Of a DNA stretch of 64,000 nucleotides, positions 1-7,586 are shown in pieces. This DNA is from Dechloromonas sp. HYN0024 (lineage in GTDB: Bacteria; Pseudomonadota; Gammaproteobacteria; Burkholderiales; Rhodocyclaceae): assembly GCF_003441615.1 (NCBI RefSeq), contig NZ_CP031842.1, positions 572,501 through 636,500 on the forward strand. Reading direction: 5' to 3'. Position numbers and translations under genes: made by a program. Under the pieces are notes generated by a model. It did not search any database, had not been told where the DNA came from, and saw only the letters and a program-made list of their open reading frames with translations. Positions within the stretch are counted from its first letter, which is position 1. Every line of letters begins with the position of its first letter.

Positions 1-104
1 CCCTAAAGGGTCGTCGAAGACCACGACGTTGATAGGTCAGGTGTGGAAGCGCAGTAATGCGTTAAGCTAACTGATACTAATTGCCCGTGTGGCTTGATCC
101 TATA
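1..104 (+). rRNA. 23S rRNA, 3' end (partial)
   Basis: The first ~100 bases match the conserved 3' terminus of bacterial 23S rRNA: the GTTAAGCTAACTGATACTAAT segment followed by a GTGTGGCTTGATCC tail. Only the end is in the window; the gene enters from the left. The exact 3' end (about 102-105) is estimated by comparison with the known end of the E. coli molecule. 5S rRNA follows about 100 bases later, the usual order in an rrn operon. Confidence 0.93.
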
Positions 105-206
105 ACCTTGTAATACACTGCATGTAACTCATATCCGCAGTCACAACAAAACAACCTTCCCCATTTTGCGCATGACGACATCAAAACCGGCATGCATACA
201 AGTTAC

Positions 207-321
207 GTCTGGCGTCAATAGCCTTCTGGTACCACCCCTTCCCTTCCCGAACAGGACCGTGAAACAGAAACGCGCCAATGATAGTGAGCTTCCGCTCGCG
301 AAAGTAGGTCAACGCCAGACT
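207..321 (+). rRNA. rrf: 5S rRNA
   Basis: The segment has the conserved 5S features: terminal GTCTGGCG pairing with CGCCAGAC, the internal CCACCCCTTCCC and CCCGAACAGGACCGTGAAAC blocks, and the AAAGTAGGTCAACGCC 3' arm. Length of about 115 bases is normal. It sits directly behind 23S, closing the rrn operon, and a strong terminator hairpin follows at once. Confidence 0.95.
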
Positions 322-330
322 CCCATTAGC

Positions 331-363
331 AAAGCCCCTCCCGGATTTCCGGTGAGGGGCTTT
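331..363 (+). terminator. rrn operon terminator
   Basis: The stem AAAGCCCCTC pairs with GAGGGGCTTT around a nested CCGGATTTCCGG hairpin, immediately 3' of 5S rRNA, followed by a moderately T-rich run. Being symmetric, it could also stop tcdA transcripts coming from the opposite strand. Confidence 0.85.
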
Positions 364-432
364 GTGCTTTTAGAAGAAAAAATCGCTTGCCCCGATCCAT
401 TGGTGGCTCTGCGGTGGTGATCTGCTGCTGGT

Positions 433-1200
433 TTAAGTCCGGATAATCTGCTTAATCGCTTGTGCAGCGGCAACCATGCCAAAAACGGATGTGACGCAGA
501 CGGACGAGCCGAATCCGGCGCAGTTGAGACCGGACGGGCCTTGGCCGACATCGCAGGCGTTGTCTTTTGACGGATAGCGCAGTTGTTCGGTAGAAAACAC
601 CGCAGTAACGGTAAATTTTTTCTTTGTGTCACGCGGAAATCCGTGCTCTCGCCGAAGGAGCGAGCGAACCTTTGCCAGCAGGGGGTCCTGCACGGTCTGA
701 CTGAGATCGGCGACGGCTACCTGGGTCGGGTCGATTTGGCCGCCGGCGGCACCGCCAACGATGATCGGGGTCTTTATTCGGCGGCAGAAAGCGATCATCG
801 CAGCCTTGGCACGAACCTGGTCAATGGCATCGATGACTACTGAATACTGGTTGCCGATGATGTTGCCCACATTGTCTGGCGTGACGAAATCCTCGATGCA
901 GGTGACTTCGCACTCGGGATTGATGGCCCGGATCCGATCAGCAATTGCGTCAACCTTGGCTTTTCCATAGAGATCACCGAGGGCGTGAATCTGACGATTG
1001 GTGTTGGATTCGGCCACCATGTCGAGATCGACCACGGTAATCTGGCCTACGCCCGTGCGGGCCAGCGCCTCTGCACTCCACGAACCGACCCCGCCGATGC
1101 CAACCACGCAGACATGGGCCTGACGCAGTCGTTCCGCCCCCTCGGCGCCATAAAGACGGCTGACGCCTCCAAAACGACGTTCCCTGTCGACAGAAATCAA
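433..1200 (-). CDS. tcdA: tRNA threonylcarbamoyladenosine dehydratase (TcdA/CsdL)
   Basis: E1/ThiF-like ATP-dependent enzyme that cyclises the t6A-37 modification of ANN-decoding tRNAs to ct6A. The 255-residue protein opens with RRFGGVSRLYG and carries the nucleotide-binding VVGIGGVGSW loop near residue 35, the VVDLDMV strand and the ESNTNRQIHAL segment typical of TcdA. A C-terminal NCAGFGSSVCVTSVFG stretch holds the conserved cysteines and the small glycine-rich region. The start is TTG, overlapping the stop of the upstream HD-GYP gene as TTGA, so the two are translationally coupled. Length is near the family's usual ~260 residues. Confidence 0.93.
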   Translation of the reverse strand: MISVDRERRFGGVSRLYGAEGAERLRQAHVCVVGIGGVGSWSAEALARTGVGQITVVDLDMVAESNTNRQIHALGDLYGKAKVDAIADRIRAINPECEVTCIEDFVTPDNVGNIIGNQYSVVIDAIDQVRAKAAMIAFCRRIKTPIIVGGAAGGQIDPTQVAVADLSQTVQDPLLAKVRSLLRREHGFPRDTKKKFTVTAVFSTEQLRYPSKDNACDVGQGPSGLNCAGFGSSVCVTSVFGMVAAAQAIKQIIRT

Positions 1201-2300
1201 TTTTCGACCGTTTTACGGATTACGGCATTGAATGGTTCAATCCAGTCAGGAGAGAACTGGTTGTCGCAGGCATTGATTTCGGCGACAGCGCGCAATACCG
1301 AACGATTCTTTCCGCGGTGGATGTGCTTCAGCATGACCGCCTCGAAAGCATCGACAATGGCCAGTATTTTTGCGCCGCTACAAATGTCGGCATGGTGGAG
1401 TCGGTTTGGATAGCCGCCGCCATCTGGCATTTCATGATGCTGCGCGATCATTTTCGCGGCCTCCTCCCAGCCCGGCATCCGCTGCAAAAGTCCGGCGGCG
1501 AAGCCGGGATGGTTTTCCAGGGTGAGTTTTTCTTGCGGACTCATCTTGCCGATCTTCAACCAGATAGACTCCGGCAACAGCATCATTCCGAGGTCATGCA
1601 GATAGACCGCAGCTTCAAGTTGCACCGCATCCACGGCATCCTTCCCCGCCTTGTTGGTCTCAAGCGCCAGGCGAAGAATGCGCATGGTGCGTCCTTTGAA
1701 GAGTGGGGAACGGCTTTCGAACTGCAGCGCCAGCGAGCGGAAAAATTGCAGGTCACTGGCGGCATTCTTGTGGTCTGCCCCTGATGAAGAGGGGCGAGGG
1801 GTTTTCCCTGAAATATCGGGGATGACGGGAGGGAACCCGGTGACCGCCTCAATCAGGTCCGCGCATGCCGCATCGATATGATGGGCCGGCTCTGGTGCGA
1901 TGGCTTCCAGGCCTAGCACCAGCTTGCCCAGTTCAAGGTTGTCCAGCGACTTGTTGGCTAGCAAGGCCTCAGTAGCCAGCTCCAGCCTGTCGACGGCCAG
2001 CAGGATCATTTCAGCCAGCACTGCCGAGAACAGGATTTCACCTTCCCGGAAGCGTCCGAGCAGGGTCTCGATAGGATGCGCGATGGCTACGCCCAGTTCA
2101 AATTTGCACAGGGCCGCATCGCCCTTGATGTTATGGACGGCACGAAAGAGACTGGCGGTAATTTCCCGGTCGCCCGGCAATTTTCGCAGGCGGGCGACGT
2201 CGTATTCCACCTCGGGGGCACGATCAGTCAGCGCCTCGGCAAACTCTTCCAGTGATACGCGATCATGGATCGTTGGTGCAATGATCGAACGTATGTCCAT
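1197..2300 (-). CDS. HPt and HD-GYP domain protein (putative c-di-GMP phosphodiesterase)
   Basis: A 367-residue cytoplasmic protein. The N-terminal third has a histidine-phosphotransfer-like motif (AVHNIKGDA, around residue 55). The C-terminal half is an HD-GYP domain: YLHDLGMMLLP for the HD pair and HHEMPDGGGYP for the GYP part. In the family, HD-GYP domains hydrolyse c-di-GMP; all the metal-binding landmarks I can recognise are present, so activity is plausible. An HPt-HD-GYP fusion would link phosphorelay input to c-di-GMP turnover. It is upstream of and overlaps tcdA by 4 bases; the functional connection between them is not obvious. Confidence 0.8.
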   Translation of the reverse strand: MDIRSIIAPTIHDRVSLEEFAEALTDRAPEVEYDVARLRKLPGDREITASLFRAVHNIKGDAALCKFELGVAIAHPIETLLGRFREGEILFSAVLAEMILLAVDRLELATEALLANKSLDNLELGKLVLGLEAIAPEPAHHIDAACADLIEAVTGFPPVIPDISGKTPRPSSSGADHKNAASDLQFFRSLALQFESRSPLFKGRTMRILRLALETNKAGKDAVDAVQLEAAVYLHDLGMMLLPESIWLKIGKMSPQEKLTLENHPGFAAGLLQRMPGWEEAAKMIAQHHEMPDGGGYPNRLHHADICSGAKILAIVDAFEAVMLKHIHRGKNRSVLRAVAEINACDNQFSPDWIEPFNAVIRKTVEN

Positions 2301-2438
2301 GCCGACTCCCTAATTACTAATAGTTTCGGGGAGTTTAACAAAACGGCGCGGGAAACTGCGGCCATCGTTACCTGATCGGTGTTGACTGGGGCACCTTCGC
2401 CACCTAAGATTCCGCGCTTCTTCAAGGAATTACGTGAC

Positions 2439-3407
2439 GTGACTCTGGAACAGCTCTACGCCCTTATCGGGCCCGACATGAAGGCCGTCGACGCGGTCAT
2501 TCGCGATCGCCTGCATTCTGATGTGGTGCTGGTCAGGCAGGTGGCCGAATACATCATAGGCAGCGGTGGCAAGCGTATGCGCCCGGCCCTGGTCTTGCTG
2601 GCTGCTGGAGCCCTCGGTTATGAGGGAACGCGGCACCACGAGATGGCGGCGGTGATTGAATTTATCCATACGGCCACCCTGTTGCACGACGATGTGGTTG
2701 ATGAGTCAGCCTTGCGGCGAGGAAACGAAACAGCGAATGCCATGTTCGGCAATGCCGCCAGCGTCCTGGTCGGAGATTTTCTTTATTCCCGCGCCTTCCA
2801 GATGATGGTCATGGTCGACAACATGCGCGTCATGCGCGTGCTATCTGACGCGACGAATATCATCGCCGAAGGTGAAGTCCTGCAATTGATGAACTGCCAC
2901 GACGCGGATGTCGACGAGGCGCGTTACATGCAGGTGATTCACTACAAGACGGCCAAGCTATTCGAGGCAGCCGCCCAGTTGGGTGCGATCCTTGGTCAAG
3001 CCTCACAGGAAGAAGAAACGGCGCTGACCAATTACGGCATGCATCTGGGGACCGCCTTTCAGTTGATTGACGACGTTCTTGATTATTCCGGTCAGGAGGC
3101 CGATACCGGCAAGCATATCGGCGACGATCTCGCCGAGGGCAAGCCGACCCTGCCACTGATCTACGTCATGCAGCACGGAACGGCCGAGCAGGCAGCCTGC
3201 GTACGCAAAGCCATTGAAGAAGGCGGGCGTGACGACTTCCCGGCTGTGCTCGACGCCATCAGGAATAGTGGGGCTCTGGATCACGCTCGGGCGCGTGCTG
3301 GGCAAGAGGCCGAACTGGCTAGAGCATCAATTCAGTGCCTGGGGGATTCAAATTTCAAAAAAGCTCTGCTACAATTGACGCTCTTTGCAGTTGAGAGAAA
3401 TCATTAG
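2439..3407 (+). CDS. ispB: octaprenyl diphosphate synthase
   Basis: Trans-long-chain polyprenyl synthase that makes the C40 side chain of ubiquinone. Both aspartate-rich motifs are intact: LLHDDVVDES (first, substrate binding) and QLIDDVLDYSG (second), plus the GGKRMRP loop for IPP binding. I choose GTG at 2439 rather than the GTG at 2379: it has AAGGA 10 bases upstream and gives 322 residues beginning MTLEQLYALIG, the usual family length and N-terminus. The upstream extension is proline-rich and not family-like. tRNA-Pro follows 15 bases after the stop. Confidence 0.93.
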   Translation: MTLEQLYALIGPDMKAVDAVIRDRLHSDVVLVRQVAEYIIGSGGKRMRPALVLLAAGALGYEGTRHHEMAAVIEFIHTATLLHDDVVDESALRRGNETANAMFGNAASVLVGDFLYSRAFQMMVMVDNMRVMRVLSDATNIIAEGEVLQLMNCHDADVDEARYMQVIHYKTAKLFEAAAQLGAILGQASQEEETALTNYGMHLGTAFQLIDDVLDYSGQEADTGKHIGDDLAEGKPTLPLIYVMQHGTAEQAACVRKAIEEGGRDDFPAVLDAIRNSGALDHARARAGQEAELARASIQCLGDSNFKKALLQLTLFAVERNH

Positions 3408-3422
3408 GTTTCTTTCTCATGT

Positions 3423-3499
3423 CGGAGTGTAGCTCAGCCTGGTAGAGCACTGCGTTCGGGACGCAGGGGTCGCAAGTTCGAATCCTGTCACTCCGACCA
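3423..3499 (+). tRNA. proM: tRNA-Pro (anticodon CGG)
   Basis: Cloverleaf: acceptor CGGAGTG pairs with CACTCCG, the D arm contains AGCTCAGCCTGGTAGAGC, the anticodon stem CTGCG/CGCAG encloses TTCGGGA, and the T arm contains GTTCGAATC. CCA is encoded. The anticodon read from the loop is CGG. An integrase module starts just downstream, so its 3' end is the probable attachment site. Confidence 0.97.
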
Positions 3500-3519
3500 C
3501 AACACTGCAGAGAAGAAAA

Positions 3520-3553
3520 CCCACGTAATTCAAAAGATTACGTGGGTTTTTTG
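3520..3553 (+). terminator. terminator after tRNA-Pro
   Basis: A perfect 10-bp stem, CCCACGTAAT with ATTACGTGGG, encloses a 7-base loop and is followed by TTTTTTGTTTTTT. It stops the ispB/tRNA-Pro transcript before the integrase module. Confidence 0.88.
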
Positions 3554-3696
3554 TTTTTTCGCCAGTCGAATTCCAGTAGCTCGATTTTGGCGCGTGCCCA
3601 GATTGTGCCCATTCTGAGCCCAACCAGTGCCCATGTTTTTCGGGTTCGTCCACCTTGGCCTGAAATCTGAATACTGCTGCCCGTGCCCGGCACTGG

Positions 3697-3903
3697 CTAT
3701 GAGTTTTCAACAAACTCAAACAACTCACCCACGCTGCAGTTGAAGAGTATGCAAAGTTTGTCGACGGTTTCTATATCTACTCGCGTAGCCGTTTCATTGT
3801 AGAGCAAGGTAATTGTGTTGCGATGAAGCCCTGTTAGCCGTGCGACATCGACGACTTTTAACTTGTGCTCTCCCATGAGTCTGGACAAGTGGCACTTAAT
3901 CAA
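3697..3903 (-). CDS. XRE-family helix-turn-helix regulator (small)
   Basis: A 68-residue Cro/C1-type DNA-binding protein made of the HTH domain alone: KVVDVARLTGLHRNTITLLYN is the two-helix reader, followed by VDIETVDKLCILFNCSVGELFEF, the standard end of this domain. It is divergent from the xis-like and integrase genes and separated from them by a region with two palindromic operators. It probably represses excision/integration, as such regulators do in integrative elements. Its own start lies in the operator region, so autoregulation is likely. Confidence 0.85.
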   Translation of the reverse strand: MIKCHLSRLMGEHKLKVVDVARLTGLHRNTITLLYNETATRVDIETVDKLCILFNCSVGELFEFVENS

Positions 3904-3926
3904 AGTTTACCCCTGATATAAAAATA

Positions 3927-3991
3927 TCATCCAGGATGACAAATAGTTCTTGACGAGGGTGTTACTTCGGCTAGAATGTCATTCAGGATGA
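3927..3991 (+). promoter_or_regulatory. xis/int promoter with two operator copies
   Basis: A sigma-70-like promoter, TTGACG (3950-3955) and TAGAAT (3972-3977) with a 16-base spacer, points toward the xis-like gene. It is bracketed by two copies of a 13-base palindrome: TCATCCAGGATGA (3927-3939, perfect) and TCATTCAGGATGA (3979-3991, one mismatch). The second overlaps the transcription start region, a repressor position. The adjacent XRE protein is the obvious candidate binder; that assignment is inference. Confidence 0.7.
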
Positions 3992-4052
3992 AGATTTGAT
4001 GTTTAAGACGGAAAAACTTAATCCTGACCTATGTTAATTCACGGAGATTGAA

Positions 4053-4286
4053 ATGTCACTTACCTATCTTACGACTGACGAACTGTCCTCAATCATCAAA
4101 TATGACTCGCGGACCATTCGGGAGCGCCTCAAAGACAGCGTGCTGCTCGAGGGTGTTCACTACATCCGCCCTTTTGGCGGTAGGAAGATTCTGTATATCT
4201 GGGAACAGATCGAACACGATATGTCCTCTATGGTGAAGCAGCCCTTTGCCATTCCTATGGCCAATGGAGGTGTCTGCCATGGCTAG
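4053..4286 (+). CDS. putative excisionase / DNA-binding protein of the integrase module
   Basis: A 77-residue protein with a MerR-like winged-helix start: YLTTDELSSIIKYDSRTIRERLKDSVLLEGVHYI, then PFGGRKILYIWEQIEHD. This layout (recognition of a 'GRKILY' wing after a short HTH) is typical of Xis-like directionality factors and small regulators encoded immediately before tyrosine integrases of beta- and gammaproteobacterial islands. Its end overlaps the start of the integrase gene by 8 bases, so the two are co-translated. No close family name can be assigned by eye. Confidence 0.7.
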   Translation: MSLTYLTTDELSSIIKYDSRTIRERLKDSVLLEGVHYIRPFGGRKILYIWEQIEHDMSSMVKQPFAIPMANGGVCHG

Positions 4287-5526
4287 TATCCGAGCGCGTA
4301 AAGATAACGGGATGCTATTTCTTGATTTCCGATATCAAAGCATCCGTTGTCGCGAACAAACACTCTTGGCTGATAGCGCAACCAATCGGAAGCGTCTTTC
4401 TAAGCTTGCTGAAAAAATCGAAGAAAAGATTTCGATCGGGGAGTTCAACTACCGCGAATTTTTCCCCAACAGCAAGAATGCCGCGAAATTTGACCTTCCC
4501 GAGCCCTCTGCTACGGTCGTAGCGCAAGCCGTATTGAACATGGGTCATTCGGATGTCGGCAGCACGCCTTTGTTCAAAGACTTCGCCGAGGTTTGGTATT
4601 CCGAGAAAGCCGTGGAGTGGCGGACGTCCCATAAGAAGACGATCCGCGATGACATCAATAAGCGTCTGAATCCCCGATTTGGGGATATGGAGGTCGGCGT
4701 CATCACTAAGGCTGACATTCTTGCTTTCCGTGCAGACCTCGCCAAAGCTCCGGCACGGAACAAGAACACTACGCTGTCGAATCCACGAATCAATAAAATC
4801 CTCGATCCGCTACGGCAAATCATCTGCGAAGCCGCCGACCGCTTTAATTTTCGCACGCCGTTCCAGAACATCAAACAACTTCGCGTGAAGCGGAGCGATG
4901 TCGAACCCTTCTCGCTGGACGAAGTGAAGTCGATCATCAATACCGTACGCCCGGACTTCAAGAATTACTTCACGGTGCGTTTTTTCACCGGGATGCGTAC
5001 GGGTGAAGTTCATGGCCTCAAGTGGAAATACATCGATTTTGAGCGCCGCCTGATTCTCGTTCGTGAAACCGTGGTTGATGGTGAAGAGACCTACACCAAG
5101 ACCGATTCCTCTCAGCGTGAGATCCAGATGTCGCAATTGGTCTTCGACGCGTTGAAGGAACAACATAAAGGTACTGGCAAGCGCTCGGAGTTTGTCTTCT
5201 GCAATCGGGATGGATTGACGCTTGACTACAAGAACGTCAATAACCGGGTCTGGAAGCCTCTGTTGCGTCATCTTGGGCTCAAGGTACGTCGGCCATATCA
5301 GTGCCGGCATACAGCCGCCACGCTGTGGATGGGAGCAGGGGAGAATCCGGAGTGGATCGCCCGGCAGCTAGGACACAGCACCACGGAAATGTTGTTCCGC
5401 GTCTATTCGCGCTATGTACCCAATCTAACTCGGCGCGACGGATCGGCGTTTGAACGCATGCTGACGGCCTCGCTGGGTGAAGGTCAGGCGCAGATTGTTG
5501 TAGATCCCGTTTCGGAAGGAGTTTGA
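4279..5526 (+). CDS. tyrosine recombinase / site-specific integrase
   Basis: A 415-residue phage-type integrase with an N-terminal Arm-binding domain of the DUF3596 type (SIRARKDNGMLFLDFRYQ), a SAM-like core-binding domain, and a C-terminal catalytic domain. Catalytic residues are visible: Arg in FFTGMRTGEVHGL, His-Arg region in QCRHTAATLW, His in RQLGHST and the nucleophilic Tyr in FRVYSRYV. The ATG at 4279 is preceded by GGAGG (4266-4270); the further upstream in-frame Met lacks such a site. It lies next to tRNA-Pro(CGG), the likely integration target. Confidence 0.92.
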   Translation: MASIRARKDNGMLFLDFRYQSIRCREQTLLADSATNRKRLSKLAEKIEEKISIGEFNYREFFPNSKNAAKFDLPEPSATVVAQAVLNMGHSDVGSTPLFKDFAEVWYSEKAVEWRTSHKKTIRDDINKRLNPRFGDMEVGVITKADILAFRADLAKAPARNKNTTLSNPRINKILDPLRQIICEAADRFNFRTPFQNIKQLRVKRSDVEPFSLDEVKSIINTVRPDFKNYFTVRFFTGMRTGEVHGLKWKYIDFERRLILVRETVVDGEETYTKTDSSQREIQMSQLVFDALKEQHKGTGKRSEFVFCNRDGLTLDYKNVNNRVWKPLLRHLGLKVRRPYQCRHTAATLWMGAGENPEWIARQLGHSTTEMLFRVYSRYVPNLTRRDGSAFERMLTASLGEGQAQIVVDPVSEGV

Positions 5527-5529
5527 AGT

Positions 5530-6459
5530 ATGACCGCATCTATTCCTCTCTCCCACGCTGTTGCTCAATCCTCCTCCGAGACAGCTGCCTATTACCGACT
5601 CACGAGTATTACCCGCCTGCCCGGCAAAGGGGGCCGTGGTGTCACCAACATCGCAACGTTGTATCACGAACAGGGTGCCCGTGAGGTTACCTGGCAGTCT
5701 GCGCAGGTTGATAGTCGCCTGAAGCGTGGCTGCTATGTCACCATGCGTGGCATCGAGCATTCAGTCACTTCGGATCGTGTGACCAAGATCCAGCGGCTGG
5801 ACCTGCTCGACAAGCCGCTGCCGAACGTTAATCCGTTCGATGCGGTGCCTGCCAATTGGGTTCATGATCGTGCCTTGGTAAAGCGTGCCAGTAACTTGTG
5901 GAGCCAGCTCACTCGCCCGCTTCAGCATCTGGTTACTGCTGTGTTGTGGGATGGAGGTCGGTTCGAACGCTTCTTGACCGGGCCTGCTGCATTGAGTTGC
6001 TACCCGCCTGTGCCAAATGCCAATCTTAGTCACGCCGTTGAAACCGCTGAAACTGCTCTGATGCTCGCGAATGGTCTGACGGATGTCTCGACATCTGTCG
6101 TTATCGCCGCAGCCCTGTTGCACGATGCTGGAAAGGCAGATGATTTTAGGCTTAGTCCGGATCGTACTGGCTATGCCTATTCCGAGCGGGGCCAATTGGT
6201 CGGGGCCCGTCACACCGTATTGGAGTGGTTGGCAGTTGCTCGGGGCAGGGACGCAGTGATTGTTCCAGATGGGCAATACCTTGCCTTGATTCATGCCTTG
6301 ACGGCAACGCGTGGTGCCGGATGGTTGGGTATCCGGGAGCCGCGGATTATCGAGGCCACCATTCTGGCAGCGGCTGATCGGGTCTGTAGCGAATCGGGAT
6401 GGTCGCCCAATCACTACGCCGAGCGGCGTGAGCAGGTCTGGACGGGAGGTGTGCGTTGA
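5530..6459 (+). CDS. HD-domain hydrolase, YhaM-like (OB-fold plus HD)
   Basis: A 309-residue protein with an N-terminal beta-rich half reading like an OB-fold (YYRLTSITRLPGKGGRGVTNIATLY...GCYVTMRG) and a C-terminal HD domain with AALLHDAGKADDF. That domain pair is the layout of YhaM-type 3'-5' exoribonucleases and related HD proteins found in integrative elements next to integrases. The metal-binding HD pair is present; a later ILAAADRVCSESG fits the final Asp of the domain. It starts 3 bases after the integrase stop, so it is in the same operon. The role in the element is unknown; nuclease activity is inference. Confidence 0.65.
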   Translation: MTASIPLSHAVAQSSSETAAYYRLTSITRLPGKGGRGVTNIATLYHEQGAREVTWQSAQVDSRLKRGCYVTMRGIEHSVTSDRVTKIQRLDLLDKPLPNVNPFDAVPANWVHDRALVKRASNLWSQLTRPLQHLVTAVLWDGGRFERFLTGPAALSCYPPVPNANLSHAVETAETALMLANGLTDVSTSVVIAAALLHDAGKADDFRLSPDRTGYAYSERGQLVGARHTVLEWLAVARGRDAVIVPDGQYLALIHALTATRGAGWLGIREPRIIEATILAAADRVCSESGWSPNHYAERREQVWTGGVR

Positions 6460-6635
6460 GTCGCGCGCCATTCAGGACGCGCTGTCGAGACGAGTGGGAG
6501 CGACTTAATCCACGGTTTGTCCGGTCAGGTGCAACTCTGGGGGCAACTTTCTGGGATGCATGCCGCGAAGGAGTCTATGGTTTCTTCGCCCCGCTGCGCC
6601 TGCTCTGGTGGTTGTGCGTTAACACCTGGAAATAG
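6456..6635 (+). CDS. small hypothetical protein, coupled to the HD gene
   Basis: A 59-residue reading frame starting at TTG within the stop of the HD gene (TTGA overlap) and preceded by GGGAGGTG. The protein is Arg-rich at the N-terminus (SRAPFRTRCRDEWERLNPRF) and ends in an aromatic, hydrophobic stretch (FFAPLRLLWWLCVN) that could touch a membrane. The translational coupling and ribosome-binding site argue for a real gene. I do not recognise it. Confidence 0.5.
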   Translation: MSRAPFRTRCRDEWERLNPRFVRSGATLGATFWDACREGVYGFFAPLRLLWWLCVNTWK

Positions 6636-6715
6636 TCGCTAGGAATATGCTTGGGCGTTAGGCGGGATTGATATAACGCAAAGGGCAGGAGTTTGGGCAT
6701 TGATAGACTTTTCGA

Positions 6716-6961
6716 ATGTCTAAATTCCTGCCCCCATCCACACCGGAGTTGAACCGGTTACGTGCCGCAGCCACGTTAATTCCCATCATTGAGTCTGGAT
6801 TGGCTGACTCAAAATTATCATCGGATAAGGCTGCCTTGATGGCTTCTTTCTGCGAATGGGCTGCTGAAATCACGCCGAGTGATGCCGATGAGACGAGGCT
6901 TTCAGAAAGCATTTGCCAAGGCTTGGATCGATTGAGGACACGGTTCGCTAGATCGGTCTAA
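6716..6961 (+). CDS. small hypothetical protein
   Basis: An 81-residue acidic, largely helical protein (STPELNRLRAAATLIPIIESGLADSKLSSDKAALMASF...). It has no signal peptide, no membrane segment and no motif I recognise. No clear ribosome-binding site precedes the ATG. It lies between the HD operon and the H-NS-like gene in the integrated module, where small accessory genes are common. Confidence 0.4.
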   Translation: MSKFLPPSTPELNRLRAAATLIPIIESGLADSKLSSDKAALMASFCEWAAEITPSDADETRLSESICQGLDRLRTRFARSV

Positions 6962-7034
6962 ATTCCGTATAGTGGTTCTGGTAGTCTTAGGCTTTAATGC
7001 CCTCAAGTAAATCTTGATTAACGATAGGAACAAA

Positions 7035-7352
7035 ATGGACATCTCTAATCTTTCCGTGTCTGAGCTGAAATCTCTTCTTGAGAAAATCCCTGCGGAGATC
7101 AACCGGCGGGAAAAGCAAGAGAAAGCCCGTATTCGGCAAGAGCTTGAAGCCTTGGCAGCAAAGAGTGGCTATTCCCTCGATGAGTTGCTAAATGAGGCAA
7201 GTGAGAAGGTGCGCAAAGTGGTAAAAGTTGTTCCGGTCAAATATCGCCATCCACAGGATAGCTCTTTGGCTTGGACGGGCAGAGGTCGCCAACCAAAGTG
7301 GGTAGTGGAGTTTTTGGCTGCAGGAGGGGCGCTGGGGCAACTTGCAACCTGA
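7035..7352 (+). CDS. H-NS family nucleoid-associated silencer
   Basis: A 105-residue protein with the H-NS layout: an N-terminal oligomerisation coiled coil (SELKSLLEKIPAEINRREKQEKARIRQELEALAAKSG) and a C-terminal DNA-binding domain with KYRHPQDSSLAWTGRGRQPKWV, matching the W-[ST]-G-R-G-R-x-P-x-W core of the family. The ATG at 7035 has AGGA 6 bases upstream. H-NS-like genes are frequent on integrative elements, where they silence horizontally acquired DNA. A good terminator follows, so it is a single-gene unit. Confidence 0.9.
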   Translation: MDISNLSVSELKSLLEKIPAEINRREKQEKARIRQELEALAAKSGYSLDELLNEASEKVRKVVKVVPVKYRHPQDSSLAWTGRGRQPKWVVEFLAAGGALGQLAT

Positions 7353-7375
7353 GTTGTTCAAAACTAAACAACAAG

Positions 7376-7396
7376 GGCCGCGTATGCGGCCTTTTT
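7376..7396 (+). terminator. terminator after the H-NS-like gene
   Basis: Stem GGCCGC with GCGGCC, loop GTAT, followed by TTTTT. It lies 23 bases after the stop codon. Confidence 0.85.
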
Positions 7397-7586
7397 GCTA
7401 GCCCTGCGGGATCATCCAGCGCGAGTAGTCGAGAGCCAGATTTCCGATAAGCTAAATTAGATTCGCACATTGTGGCTGACTTGAATGAGTAAATTGACCA
7501 TCAAATCCGGATGCGTTGAAGCCGTATTCAAACGTGGCCGTTCACAATCCAACCCTGCCCAACCTGCATTACAGAGAACAGAACCA

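Noticed and set aside
2379..2438. Longer ispB start (GTG 2379)
   Set aside because: The 20 extra residues are unlike the family, and a better ribosome-binding site precedes GTG 2439, which gives the usual 322 residues.
7485..7586. N-terminal extension of the nitroreductase, possibly an attC-like site
   Set aside because: The stretch has some inverted-repeat character but no integron core or recombination sites, and the family starts at MKTPIQ.
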